A stretch of 64,000 bases of DNA from Paenibacillus pinihumi DSM 23905 = JCM 16419 (GCF_000422505.1 NZ_KE383865.1:344726-408725); one strand, 5' to 3'; shown: positions 9,395-18,196, numbered from the stretch's first letter. Notes: a model not told the origin generated them from the letters alone. Numbers and translations: made by a program.

Positions 9395-10093
9395 ATGATG
9401 AAACAAATTACAGTATTAATCGCAGACGATGATGCAGAAATTGCAGATTTGGTTGAGCTGCATTTGAACAGGGAAAGCTACCGCTGCATAAAAGCAACAG
9501 ACGGACAGGCAGCGATGGATGCCATTGAGAAGTACCCGATTGACCTTGCGATTCTTGATATCATGATGCCGAAGCTGGACGGTTATGAAGTGACCAGACA
9601 AATCAGGGACAAGCATCATATTCCGATTATTTTTCTGAGTGCAAAAAGCTCGGATCTCGATAAAATTACCGGTCTCGTACGCGGAGCCGATGACTATATG
9701 ACCAAGCCTTTTAATCCGATGGAGCTTGTAGCGCGGGTTAATGCCCAACTGCGGCGTTCCTTGCAATTCAGCCAGCCGGCCTCAACCGGCAAGCCTGTTG
9801 TCGAGGTGGGAGGTGTTGTCATCAATTCCGAAGAACGGACAGTTGTGGTAAACGGGAATCCGGTGGAGCTGACACCCAAGGAATTTGATATTCTGCACCT
9901 GCTAGCCAGCCATCCGAAGAAAGTATACAGCTCGGAGCATATTTTTCAGCAGGTATGGGGCGAAGACTACTATGAGGGAAATAATACCGTTATGGTCCAT
10001 ATTCGTACGCTGCGGAAGAAGCTTGGTGATGATATGAACAAAAACAAGCTGATTAAAACCGTGTGGGGAGTGGGATATTCATTCCATGGCTAA
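9395..10093 (+). CDS. OmpR-family response regulator, VanR-like
   Basis: The 232-residue protein has a receiver domain (about 5-118: acidic pair near the N-terminus, phospho-acceptor Asp in LAILDIMMP, Lys in TKPF) and a C-terminal winged helix (about 135-230, VELTPKEFDILHLLASHPKKV and TVWGVGYSF). Two adjacent ATGs stand at 9395 and 9398 behind GGGAG. It is followed with an 8-bp overlap by its sensor kinase. Its place behind vanY-vanZ makes those genes its probable targets; the VanR label rests on this context and on general likeness. Confidence 0.9.
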   Translation: MMKQITVLIADDDAEIADLVELHLNRESYRCIKATDGQAAMDAIEKYPIDLAILDIMMPKLDGYEVTRQIRDKHHIPIIFLSAKSSDLDKITGLVRGADDYMTKPFNPMELVARVNAQLRRSLQFSQPASTGKPVVEVGGVVINSEERTVVVNGNPVELTPKEFDILHLLASHPKKVYSSEHIFQQVWGEDYYEGNNTVMVHIRTLRKKLGDDMNKNKLIKTVWGVGYSFHG

Positions 10094-11195
10094 TATGATC
10101 CGGAGTTTCCGGTCCAAAATGATTTTGCTGTTCGGGTTGAGCATGCTTTTTGCCGGAGCCATCACCTTTGTTATTTATAAGGTAGCCCAGCTGTATTATT
10201 ACACGACCAAGGTTGAAGACCCCTCGACCCAAATTCGTTATTTCATCCGACAGGTCGGGGATGTCAATTTTTTCCTGATCATCTTTATTCCGCTCTCCAT
10301 CTGGTTTTTCTTCCTGCTTACCAAGCGGTATGCCCTCTATTTCCGGGATATTTCCGGCGGGATTAATCAGCTTGCTTCCGGCAACTTCGACACCAAGATT
10401 CATATTGACTCCACAGATGAGTTCGGCGACATCGCCAGAGATATCAATCTGGCCGGAGAGAAGCTCCGCCAGGCGCTGGAGCGCGGAGACTTTGCCGAGA
10501 ACAGCAAGGAACAGCTGGTGTTGAATCTGGCGCATGATCTGCGCACGCCGCTAACGTCTGTCATCGGTTATTTGGATTTTATTTTAAAGGACCCTAACCT
10601 GACCGTGGAGCAGGTTAGGCATTACACCTCAATTGCGTTTACGAAGTCGCGGCGCCTGGAGGGGCTGATCGATGAGCTGTTCGAAGTCACCCGCATGAAC
10701 TACGGCAAGCTGAATATTGAGCGTCAGTCCGTCGATCTCAGTGAGCTGCTGCTGCAATTGAACGAGGAGCTGTACCCGGTGCTGGATAAGCACGGATTAA
10801 CCTCGCGACTGTCTGTGACGCCCGGCTTGACGATCCGTGGAGACGGCGAGCTGCTGGCCCGCGTCTTTGAAAATTTGCTGAGCAATGCCTCCCATTACGG
10901 CAGGGAAGGCCAATTTATTGATATTTCCTGCGCTGTTGAAGGAGAGGAGGCTGTCGTCCAAATTACCAACTACGGCGACAGCATTTCACCGGAGGATCTG
11001 CCGCATATCTTTGATATGTTCTATACCGGAGACAAAGCGCGTACCTACCATGAGGGGAGCACGGGCCTGGGACTCTTCATTGCAAAAAATATTGTCGAGC
11101 AGCATCAGGGCAGGATTTCGGCAGAGAGCAGCCTGATCTGCACACAATTTGAGGTCCGCTTGCCGCTGGAACAACCGGATGCCAAACACAGTTAG
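10086..11195 (+). CDS. Sensor histidine kinase, VanS-like
   Basis: The 369-residue kinase has two membrane helices (about 10-30 and 58-78) enclosing a short outer loop of roughly 28 residues, a HAMP segment (about 80-130), a HisKA dimerisation domain with the phospho-His in NLAHDLRTPLTS (near 155), and an ATPase domain with N-box ENLLSNASHY, DMFYTG and GSTGLGLFIAK. The short outer loop suggests detection of membrane-level or lipid-linked signals. It overlaps the response regulator gene by 8 bp and forms a pair with it. A 28-bp perfect terminator follows. Confidence 0.9.
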   Translation: MANMIRSFRSKMILLFGLSMLFAGAITFVIYKVAQLYYYTTKVEDPSTQIRYFIRQVGDVNFFLIIFIPLSIWFFFLLTKRYALYFRDISGGINQLASGNFDTKIHIDSTDEFGDIARDINLAGEKLRQALERGDFAENSKEQLVLNLAHDLRTPLTSVIGYLDFILKDPNLTVEQVRHYTSIAFTKSRRLEGLIDELFEVTRMNYGKLNIERQSVDLSELLLQLNEELYPVLDKHGLTSRLSVTPGLTIRGDGELLARVFENLLSNASHYGREGQFIDISCAVEGEEAVVQITNYGDSISPEDLPHIFDMFYTGDKARTYHEGSTGLGLFIAKNIVEQHQGRISAESSLICTQFEVRLPLEQPDAKHS

Positions 11196-11201
11196 TCTAT
11201 A

Positions 11202-11268
11202 GCAGCCAAAAAAGACCGGTTTCTGCCCCATGGACATATTGGGGCAGAAACCGGTCTTTTTTGGCTGC
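11202..11268. terminator. Very long perfect hairpin terminator
   Basis: Two 28-bp arms (11202-11229 and 11241-11268) are exactly complementary around an 11-nt loop (ATGGACATATT). A6 and T6 tracts lie inside the arms, so it could act in both directions. Confidence 0.85.
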
Positions 11269-11450
11269 CGGAACATTGATTTTCCTCGCCAGCTCCGGCT
11301 GGGGGAGTGAAGTATGCATCATTTAAATTGACCCTGATCTTGCAGGGATTCATTTAATGAAATTTTTAATTCTACCCTACGAATTGTTTTAACTGTCTCC
11401 TTTATTCTGAATACAAGAAAGACAACGAACAAACAAGGAGTGGGACATTG

Positions 11451-12794
11451 ATGTGGACAAAAAAGCTATGGGTATTGGGGATCATCGGTGCGATTCTGAC
11501 GACGACTGCATGCAGCTCCGGCTCCGGCAACGCTGCGGATGGAAATAAATCAGACAAGCCTCTTTCGGCAGACGGGAAAACGATTGTTACACTGACGATG
11601 CTGGATTCGAGCCCGTTTTATGAAGCGCTGGAAAAAAAGTTTGAGGCGAAATATCCCGATATTGATTTGCGAATCAACAGCTATCTGAAGGCCGGAGAAA
11701 ACATGGACGGGGCAGCATATGAAAAGTTTAAAAAAATGACGAATACAGCTGTACTGGCAGGAAAAGGGGGGGATATTATTGAGGCAAGCGCTCTCCCGGT
11801 TAATGATTATATTGATAAAAAACTGCTTCTGGATATGGATGATTACATAAGCAAGGACAACGGGCTGGACAAGAATGATTTTCAGATGAATGTGCTGGAG
11901 TCCTTAAAGCTCAAAGGCGGGCTGTACACGATCCCTGAAGGGTATTCGATGAGAGTCTTTATCGGAGACGGGGACGTCATTGGGGATCAGAAGTTGAATG
12001 ATAAGGAATGGAACTGGAAAGAATTCGCAGATGCATCGAAAGAGCTGTTGGCAAAAGTCGGACAAAGCGGCAGCAGTGCCCGTTACGCTCTGGCAAATGA
12101 CCCGCCGGAGGTCGTCCTGCAATGGATCGTGATGGACAGCTATGGGGCATGGGTAGATGCCGCCGGAAAAAAAGCATCCTTCGATTCACCCGAATTCATC
12201 AATCTGATGGAAGAAATCAAAAAGATGTACAACGAGGGCATCATTACCTCCAAGCCGGCTGAGATGGGCCAGCAATTGTTTTATACAACGGTTTTGCGGT
12301 CACCGGGCGATTTTATCGAAGGGCTTCATGCTTATTTCAAAAACCCGAAGCTGCTGACCATGCCGCATAATGGCCCGGCAAGCGGAAATCGGATTATTCC
12401 GAACTCCCAGTTCGTCATTCAGGCGAAGTCCCCGGTGAAGGAGGAGGCGCTGAAATTTATCAGTTTCCTGCTGTCAGAGGAAGGCCAGTCCATTGAAGGC
12501 CGCAGCGGCTTATCATTCCTGCAATCGGTCAATTACAACAAGCTGGATGGAATTCAAGAGCAAGTAAAAAGCGGCGGCTACAAGCTGCCTGACGGCCAGT
12601 CTGTCCAGGTTGGGGATGACGATTTCGACCAGTTCAAGGATGTTTTGAAGCAAGGCGGCTCATTTGATGATCTGGATGTTCAGGTCATCAAGAGCGTATG
12701 GGAAGAGAGTACGCAATATTTTAACGGGCAGAAACCTGCCGCAGATGTCGCCAAGCTGATCCAGAACCGGACAAGTTTATATTTGAACGAATAG
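11451..12794 (+). CDS. Sugar-type extracellular solute-binding lipoprotein (family 1), orphan
   Basis: The 447-residue protein has a lipoprotein signal with Cys21 after LTTTA and a family 1 solute-binding fold: an early strand TLTMLDSSPFYEAL, a GKGGDIIEAS segment, an NSQFVIQAKSP segment near the C-terminal lobe and SFLLSEEGQS. This family normally delivers oligosaccharides or other organics to CUT1 permeases. No permease genes are adjacent, so its partners are elsewhere or it is a sensor. ATG 11451 was chosen; an in-frame TTG at 11448 also fits the AAGGAG site. Confidence 0.85.
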   Translation: MWTKKLWVLGIIGAILTTTACSSGSGNAADGNKSDKPLSADGKTIVTLTMLDSSPFYEALEKKFEAKYPDIDLRINSYLKAGENMDGAAYEKFKKMTNTAVLAGKGGDIIEASALPVNDYIDKKLLLDMDDYISKDNGLDKNDFQMNVLESLKLKGGLYTIPEGYSMRVFIGDGDVIGDQKLNDKEWNWKEFADASKELLAKVGQSGSSARYALANDPPEVVLQWIVMDSYGAWVDAAGKKASFDSPEFINLMEEIKKMYNEGIITSKPAEMGQQLFYTTVLRSPGDFIEGLHAYFKNPKLLTMPHNGPASGNRIIPNSQFVIQAKSPVKEEALKFISFLLSEEGQSIEGRSGLSFLQSVNYNKLDGIQEQVKSGGYKLPDGQSVQVGDDDFDQFKDVLKQGGSFDDLDVQVIKSVWEESTQYFNGQKPAADVAKLIQNRTSLYLNE

Positions 12795-12882
12795 GGCGTC
12801 AGGATGATTTTTCCATTCTTCTGTACTGTGCTACAATAGACTTTTAATCTACTATACAGGCATGCACATAGAAGGAGAGCGA

Positions 12883-13602
12883 ATGAAAAACTATCTGATC
12901 GTCGGAGCAAGCAAAGGTCTTGGAGATGCATTTGTGAAAGGGCTGCCTGAGCAGGGAGACCATGTATGGGTTGTCTCCAGAAGCAGGCCGGACAGCCTGG
13001 ATCTTCAGGATGGTGTCAACCGGACATGGATTGGCGCAGATTTGGCGCTTCCGGGTGCTGCAAGCAGCATTGCTGAGTGTCTGCAGGGAGAGAAGATCGA
13101 TGTCCTGATCTATAATGTAGGCATATGGGAGAAAGAGGGCTTTGAGGATCATTATAATTTTGATCATGATGTGCCATCGGAGATTGCTGGTATTATAAAT
13201 GTAAATATAACATCTACGATCACCTGCATTCAGGCACTGTTGCCAAATGTGCGCAAGTCGGATGCAGGTAAAATTATACTGATCGGCTCCACCGCCGGGT
13301 TGGATCATACGAATAATGCCCAGGTATCATTTGTCACCTCCAAGTTCGGGCTGCGCGGCATTACGAATGCGCTGCGGGAGCATGTCCGCAAGGACGGCAT
13401 TGCGGTCACTTGTGTGAATCCGGGGGAGTTGGCAGCTGAGATCCCGTATGAAGAAGGGCCGGACAAAGCGCTTGCCGAGTATGGCGGCACACGAATTCCC
13501 GTACAGGATATTGTCTCGATTGTAAAATGTATTATCAGCCTGTCCAAGGCGGCCTGCGTGAAGGAAATTCATATCCCGGCGATGACGGATTTGAATGCTT
13601 GA
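12883..13602 (+). CDS. Short-chain dehydrogenase/reductase-like protein lacking the catalytic Tyr
   Basis: The 239-residue Rossmann protein opens with the NAD(P)-binding motif GASKGLG and keeps the strand IILIGS with the active-site Ser. The YxxxK signature is altered: the sequence is FVTSK, with Phe150 in place of Tyr and Lys154 kept; the usual NNAG reads NVG. ATG 12883 has AAGGAG 6 bp upstream, whereas an earlier in-frame ATG at 12862 has none. Either it uses an atypical mechanism, or it binds dinucleotide without classical oxidoreductase activity. It stands alone, followed by a terminator. Confidence 0.82.
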   Translation: MKNYLIVGASKGLGDAFVKGLPEQGDHVWVVSRSRPDSLDLQDGVNRTWIGADLALPGAASSIAECLQGEKIDVLIYNVGIWEKEGFEDHYNFDHDVPSEIAGIINVNITSTITCIQALLPNVRKSDAGKIILIGSTAGLDHTNNAQVSFVTSKFGLRGITNALREHVRKDGIAVTCVNPGELAAEIPYEEGPDKALAEYGGTRIPVQDIVSIVKCIISLSKAACVKEIHIPAMTDLNA

Positions 13603-13644
13603 TGGGAATTGAGGGCTTAACTGAATAGAAAAATGAGATGTTGT

Positions 13645-13695
13645 AAAACCGGACATGGACAGCAATAGGGATGCTGAAAATGTCCGGTTTTTTTT
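13645..13695 (+). terminator. Terminator after SDR gene
   Basis: AAAACCGGACAT pairs with ATGTCCGGTTTT, with an inner CAGCA/TGCTG pairing, followed by a T-run. Confidence 0.8.
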
Positions 13696-13830
13696 GGGCT
13701 CAAAATCGAAATCAGTGGTTGAAACGGAACGTCGAAGCAACGCTGCGAGAAAGAGGGGATTTCCGATCGCTGTTGTTCCCAGATTTCCTGTATTCCTCCC
13801 TGTACGTGGTTGAAATCCGCGAACAAAGGG
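13696..13830 (-). repeat. Dispersed palindromic intergenic repeat, copy A
   Basis: Read on the minus strand, this stretch closely matches plus-strand DNA at 38736-38872. Shared blocks include CACTGATTTCGATTTTGAGC, GGGAACAACAGCGATCGG and the inverted arms TTTGTTC-CGGATTTC / GAAATC-GGGAACAA. It carries no gene. See the finding on the two copies. Confidence 0.75.
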
Positions 13831-13860
13831 TGAGTTTATAATCGAGATTAATACATCCCC

Positions 13861-13997
13861 CTAGGCTCTACCATATGAAAATAAAAGACCGTGCACTGTG
13901 AACTGAACTGCACCCACCTTGATCCTGAATTCCATCGGACTGAGGCCGTTTAGTTTTCTCTGTAATCGTTTGTAATTATAGAACTGGATGTATTCCT
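13861..13997 (-). pseudogene. IS3-family transposase remnant (C-terminal end)
   Basis: The minus strand encodes about 45 residues, including EYIQFYNYKRLQRKLNGLSP followed by MEFR and ending at TAG (13861-13863). This is the characteristic C-terminus of IS3-group (IS150-like) transposases, just after the DDE integrase core. No catalytic residues remain and nothing recognisable lies upstream, so it is a scar rather than an active element. Confidence 0.8.
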
Positions 13998-14097
13998 AAA
14001 TGTCACTCTGCTGATTTTGTATGGTGAATTTTTTTAATTCCAATATCAAAAAGGAAGCAAAGTAAACTGAAAATGACCTAACTGCTACAACAGTTGT

Positions 14098-14137
14098 AAA
14101 TCCGAACTCTTGGTTTTGGAAGTTCGGATTTTATTTA
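14098..14137 (+). terminator. Hairpin upstream of the AT-rich nuclease gene
   Basis: AAATCCGAACT pairs with AGTTCGGATTT around an 11-12-nt loop, followed by TATTTAATT. It may insulate the downstream gene. Confidence 0.65.
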
Positions 14138-14219
14138 ATTACCCCTACGATAAAAAAATATCCAAAAAAAAGTCTTTTTGTCGTAATATAATAAAAAAGG
14201 GTTAATTAGGGGAGAGAAT

Positions 14220-15308
14220 ATGATATTGTTTAATACTAATCATTTAAAGGTTTATAACTATATTATTCATCATTTTTTAGAAGTAGAGATTTTCAATGGA
14301 GATAAAGACATAGATATTGGAGATAAACTTGAAATAATTTTACCTAAATATTTGTTCAGAGAACAATATCAAAAGTGTGAAAAAATCTTTGAGGAATTAT
14401 TTAGATGGACAGAAGACGAGTTTTACCACAGCATGAGCGCTTTTCACGAGTTAGCTTTGTATAATTTCCTTGATTATCTGGCAGATATGAGAGAAGATAT
14501 GGAAGAATTTGATGATATATATTTTGATGATAAATGTCATTCATTAATTAATGAGGCTAGTCGATTAGTCTTTAACGAATATAAAGAATATGACGAATTT
14601 AACGATATGTCATTGGAAGAATGCCAGGATAGTTATTATGATATTTTTAATTATTCTGATGATTTATTCGAGGAGACAGATTTTTTATTAATTGATAAAT
14701 TAATTAATAGCCGTAAGCTTGGTAATACCAATTTAGAAGAATATCTAGGCATTAATATAGACTTTTATTATGACATTTTACCGTTAGATATTCAGAATGA
14801 GTATAAATCCAGCCATATCACACTTTCAGGTGAAGTTTCTGGAATGCTTAATTATATTGAACATAGAATTAAATTTGGGAGTTTATATAAATTATTTTGG
14901 GAAAACGATACTCCCATTTTAGAAGAACGTATACAATTAATTTTAGAAAATATTATGGATGCATATTTTTATAATCAAGAAATTGATATTACTAGAGAAG
15001 CTTTATTGGGTAATGGTAAAGTAGACTTTAAACTGTATAGAAATAAAAAAGAAGATGAAAAAGTATTAATTGAAATTAAAAGAGCAAGCAGTTCATATTT
15101 AAAAAAAGGATATGAAAAACAATTGACAGATTATATGTTGTCTACAAATTATAAAAACGCATTTTATTTAATTGCATGTTTTACTGATAGCGAGTTTCGA
15201 AAAGCAGAGCAATTTATTAGAAATCATGTCTACACCGATACAATACAATTGTATATAAATATATCCATATTAGATTTACGTAAGCGCAAGACTGCTTCTG
15301 CTTCATAA
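14220..15308 (+). CDS. Predicted PD-(D/E)XK-type nuclease-domain protein, AT-rich
   Basis: The 362-residue protein is not a recognised named family. Its N-terminal two thirds are helical and very acidic. Near residues 265-290 the pattern GKVDF, then LIEIKRAS, fits the D-(x)n-E-x-K core of PD-(D/E)XK nucleases, and a helix with GYEKQLTDYM follows as in Mrr/RecB-like folds. Codon use is strikingly A/T-rich compared with neighbouring genes, and the gene lies between IS3 and IS256 scars, so horizontal acquisition is likely. A defence or DNA-processing role is inference. Start ATG 14220 follows GGGGAGAG. Confidence 0.75.
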   Translation: MILFNTNHLKVYNYIIHHFLEVEIFNGDKDIDIGDKLEIILPKYLFREQYQKCEKIFEELFRWTEDEFYHSMSAFHELALYNFLDYLADMREDMEEFDDIYFDDKCHSLINEASRLVFNEYKEYDEFNDMSLEECQDSYYDIFNYSDDLFEETDFLLIDKLINSRKLGNTNLEEYLGINIDFYYDILPLDIQNEYKSSHITLSGEVSGMLNYIEHRIKFGSLYKLFWENDTPILEERIQLILENIMDAYFYNQEIDITREALLGNGKVDFKLYRNKKEDEKVLIEIKRASSSYLKKGYEKQLTDYMLSTNYKNAFYLIACFTDSEFRKAEQFIRNHVYTDTIQLYINISILDLRKRKTASAS

Positions 15309-15332
15309 ATTTTGTTGGAAAAATAAATTCAG

Positions 15333-15773
15333 ATGAAAGTTATGAAATTGCGGCAAATCTATAACTTGCAGGAGTCGTGTCTGGAAAGTGAACCAAAGTC
15401 ACGAATAAAGAACATCGGTGCTTTCATAGGAATTTTCCCAAGACACGCCCCAGAAGAGTTTCAATTGGAAGTAACAAAGTGGAATTTTTTAATAGTATAT
15501 TTCGGAGGGGTGTTATTGATGAGGAGCGCTAAAGAAGCTGGTAACTTCCCATATGGCATGAGTACAGTTTGTTATTTTGAGGTAGATAAGAATGGGAATG
15601 TGTCGCGGGTTTATCATAAAAATAAGTCGGATAGGCCGAAGGTTCTGGAGGCATATCAAAGGGTTATGAATAAAACCACAACATTGTATGCTGTGTGGCC
15701 AGGAAATTGGAAAAGTGATTTATTTATCATTGATGATCTTGACGCTTTTGCAAAGGAATTTAACTTTATTTGA
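15333..15773 (+). CDS. Hypothetical protein next to the nuclease gene
   Basis: The 146-residue product has no recognised domain. It contains a hydrophobic strand pair (KWNFLIVYFGGVLLM), two Lys/Arg-rich turns and an acidic end (IIDDLDAFAKEF), and is probably a soluble alpha/beta protein. No good ribosome site precedes ATG 15333 or ATG 15342, so the real start or even expression is uncertain. It is 24 bp behind the AT-rich nuclease gene but less A/T-rich. Its stop codon abuts the IS256 remnant, which may have replaced what originally followed. Confidence 0.55.
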   Translation: MKVMKLRQIYNLQESCLESEPKSRIKNIGAFIGIFPRHAPEEFQLEVTKWNFLIVYFGGVLLMRSAKEAGNFPYGMSTVCYFEVDKNGNVSRVYHKNKSDRPKVLEAYQRVMNKTTTLYAVWPGNWKSDLFIIDDLDAFAKEFNFI

Positions 15774-16363
15774 TCGATTACCATCCTACTTCACCTTGAA
15801 GTGAATCGCGTTCAGAAATTCAACCGCATAAACGCTCTGCAGCGGGCGATTCTGCTATTCTTTGATGAGCGGCACGATCTTATTCGTCACATTGGAGATC
15901 ATCGTCGGTGAGACGTCGAGGCCGTACAGCTGTTGCAGGTGGTCTTGAATCTCTCGCGTGCTGACACCTTTGGCGTAAAGGGCAATGATTTGATCTTCAA
16001 TGCCGGTTACGTTAGATTGATGCTTCTTGACAACGACAGGTTCAAAATCGCCTTGACGGTCCCGTGGCACCACGATTTCCTGCTCGCCGTATTCGCTCGC
16101 GATCGTTTTCTTGCTTTTTCCGTTACGGCTGTTCGTTGTCTGTTTGTTTTTCACGTTGTGTTTCTCACGTCGTGTTTCTCGTAACCCAGATGGGTGTCCA
16201 GTTCCGCCTCAAGCATCTCTTGGATCGTCTCCACAAAGAGGTCTTTGAGCGCGTTTTGTGCGTCCTGGGCGGTAACCAGTTTATTCTCCTTGATAAATGC
16301 CCGAAGTTGTTCTTTTGACCACAATCCCATTTGTGCCCCTTCAACCTTTCTATTGCCTTCCAT
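15774..16363 (-). pseudogene. IS256-family transposase pseudogene
   Basis: The N-terminal half of an IS256-type transposase can be read on the minus strand: MGLWSKEQLRAFIKENKL, LEAELDTHLGYEKHD, then KQTTNSRNGKSKKT and SPTMISNVTNKI. Three lesions are visible: a 14-bp tandem duplication of GAGAAACACRACGT near 16155-16185 that shifts the frame, a stop in place of Trp after PLIKE (15855-15857), and a second stop after HFKVK. The sequence then ends at about 15774, so the C-terminal half with the rest of the catalytic core is missing. AT 16376-16405 GTTTACGCAATTTAGTTTAC may be the terminal inverted repeat. Confidence 0.88.
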
Positions 16364-16375
16364 TTTAATAGGTTT

Positions 16376-16405
16376 TGGAGTTTACGCAATTTAGTTTACA
16401 GACTC
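16376..16405. repeat. Probable terminal inverted repeat of the IS256 element
   Basis: GAGTTTACGCAATTTAGTTT continues to ACAGACTC just outside the transposase start, in the position expected for the left end. The opposite end is absent, so the assignment rests on position and A/T-rich style. Confidence 0.45.
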
Positions 16406-16436
16406 CAGCCATTCAATCAAGATTCGGACATCCCAT

Positions 16437-16474
16437 GAAGAAAGAGGCTGATCTTTGGATCAGCCTCTTTCTTC
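16437..16474. terminator. Perfect hairpin terminator
   Basis: A 17-bp perfect stem (GAAGAAAGAGGCTGATC with its complement) encloses the loop TTTG; it can serve the minus-strand SRPBCC gene, whose 3' end lies 70 bp away. Confidence 0.75.
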
Positions 16475-16544
16475 ATTCTTGTTGTAATTTTTAACAACCT
16501 ACTGTTCGGTTTTATTTTGTTATTTGAACTTATTAGCCACGTCC

Positions 16545-16973
16545 TCAGAACTTCCGATCCTGATACGGGAGTCCGGCACCGTCTTCACAGTAGGTTTTTA
16601 GACTATATAAGAACATAGCCCAATTATAGTTGCAGGAACGATAGAAGTTGGTGATTTCCCTCCAATTTGAATGCCGCAGAATGACGTCGGTTTTGCCGTT
16701 TTTCTCGTTCAATTCAAAGGATACTGTAGTACCAACCCATTCCGGATCTGATTCCGTACATAACCATTCAATTCGTTTTGAAGGGGTTAGCTCCACAATC
16801 TGCATCTTCGTCAAATCGTCGTCACCGAAGTGAAATTCATTGAACGCTCCGACCTGCCTATAGACCGTTAGCTTACGGGTCCACACTTCAGATAACCCTT
16901 GGCTTGAAATTAAAGCTTTGTATATTTCTGTGGCGGGTACATGAATCGTTTGCAATTGCTCGATATTTGCCAT
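16545..16973 (-). CDS. SRPBCC (START-like) domain protein
   Basis: The 142-residue protein has the helix-grip pattern of the SRPBCC/AHSA1 group: PATEIYKALISSQGLSEVW, a GGAF-like turn (QVGAFNEFHFGDD), the strand IEWLCTES and a long C-terminal helix (NWAMFLYSLKTYCEDGAG). These proteins bind hydrophobic ligands; no substrate can be named. AAGGAG precedes the start by 9 bp. It is monocistronic. Confidence 0.85.
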   Translation of the reverse strand: MANIEQLQTIHVPATEIYKALISSQGLSEVWTRKLTVYRQVGAFNEFHFGDDDLTKMQIVELTPSKRIEWLCTESDPEWVGTTVSFELNEKNGKTDVILRHSNWREITNFYRSCNYNWAMFLYSLKTYCEDGAGLPYQDRKF

Positions 16974-17239
16974 GAATTACGACTCCTTCTTTTTGAATTT
17001 ATCTAAATTATATCAATAGGGGTAACAAAGGTTTCTTATAGATTGCGATAAAAACAGATTTAAAAAATAACGGATATATGCTGTAGCGCATATCCCCTTT
17101 AGCTTCGCTTGATCGTACAATAAACCTGGAGCTGATTTGCTCCTTTCATCGGTATATTCTACTGCCACTAATATGTTATACTAGCAAAAATCACTAGAAA
17201 AAGTAGCATTTATTGCAAAGAAGTGGGCAATCATGATGA
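16974..17239. other. Intergenic stretch
   Basis: The only structure seen is the hairpin GGATATATGC/GCGCATATCC near 17072-17093. No gene is apparent. Confidence 0.4.
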
Positions 17240-17593
17240 ACCTTTACGGATGAAGATCAGATCGCCGAATGGTCGAGGACAGCCGTAGTCGAAGCTGTAC
17301 ACGCGGGAATCGTCATTGGATACGAGGACGGCAGTTTCCGGCCAAATAGCAAGATTACGCGTGCCGAGATGGCTTTGATGATCGCACGGGCTCTCAAGCT
17401 TCAGCTTGATGCCGGGGCCTCAACGCCATTCATCGATGATGAAGCGATTCCGGGATGGTCTATCGGAGCGGTGGAAGCCATTCGCCAGCTGGGCATTGCA
17501 GGTGGCCGCGGCGGAAACCGGTTTGCACCCAACGAAACGGTCACACGTGCGGAAGGCACAGTGATGCTGCTTCGGATGTTGGAACATAATTAA
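17240..17593 (+). pseudogene. 3' remnant of an SLH-domain protein gene
   Basis: From 17243 the frame reads FTDEDQIAEWSRTAVVEAV, then GYEDGSFRPNSKITRAEMAL, and a second repeat ending ETVTRAEGTVMLLRML with a stop at 17591-17593. These are two SLH repeats, the cell-wall-polymer anchor found at the C-termini of S-layer and surface enzymes. Two TGA codons lie immediately upstream in frame and there is no start or signal peptide, so only the tail of a former surface protein is left, 600 bp before an intact SLH gene. Confidence 0.85.
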
Positions 17594-18196
17594 CAGGGAT
17601 TAGCTTTTGTGAATTAGTCCGCTTGATCCCAGCCGAATATTTAAGCCAGGGAGTTGTCCGCCCCATTGCCACAATTAGGGGACAGCTTCTTTGGCCTGTT
17701 TTGCCGCTGCATGCCCTGTACAGACCCGCCCAGGGCGAACGATTAAGTGCCATGCTCCGTATTGATCGTCGTACTCGATAAGCTAACTGCCAGTATGCGA
17801 GGTAATTCAATTAATATTGTCCCCGTAAAGGATAAGACTGCCTCATTGGAACTCTAGTGCAACACTCGTATGATAAGATAAGTCCACAATATAGAGATTG
17901 TGTTCGGTAAATAATTACAGGGTTAAAGAAGTAGTGAGATTACGTTATTTGCACGTACGCTTATCGCTCTTTGAATCCTGTTATTTTTTTGAACGCATGA
18001 AAACGCTAACATTGAGTCGGTTGTGGACGGATGCGCTTTTACATGATTGGACATATGGAATCGTAGAGGTGATGCGGCGGCGAGCAAAAAAGCGGGAATG
18101 TGTTGTCAGGCCACACATGAGGGGTTCATTTTAACCCCACTTCTGCCTTCCATTCCATTGGAGCCTAAAAATAATAGATATGGAGGAAATTTTAAA
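17594..18196. other. Intergenic region upstream of the giant SLH gene
   Basis: About 600 bp with no convincing gene. A start-less plus-strand frame of roughly 57 codons (about 17600-17781) has protein-like composition but no recognised family. A hairpin GGGGTT/AACCCC sits at 18120-18137 in the probable leader. The promoter was not pinned down. Confidence 0.45.

Noticed and set aside
7821-11195. Vancomycin resistance operon
   Set aside because: vanH, D-Ala-D-Lac ligase and vanX are not present in the window, so resistance proper cannot be claimed.
15333-15773. Immunity protein or antitoxin partner of the upstream nuclease
   Set aside because: No motif or translational coupling supports it; adjacency alone is insufficient.
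18047-18196. Upstream in-frame extension of the giant SLH gene by 50 codons
   Set aside because: The signal peptide and GGAGGAAA ribosome site support ATG 18197; the upstream codons show no protein character.
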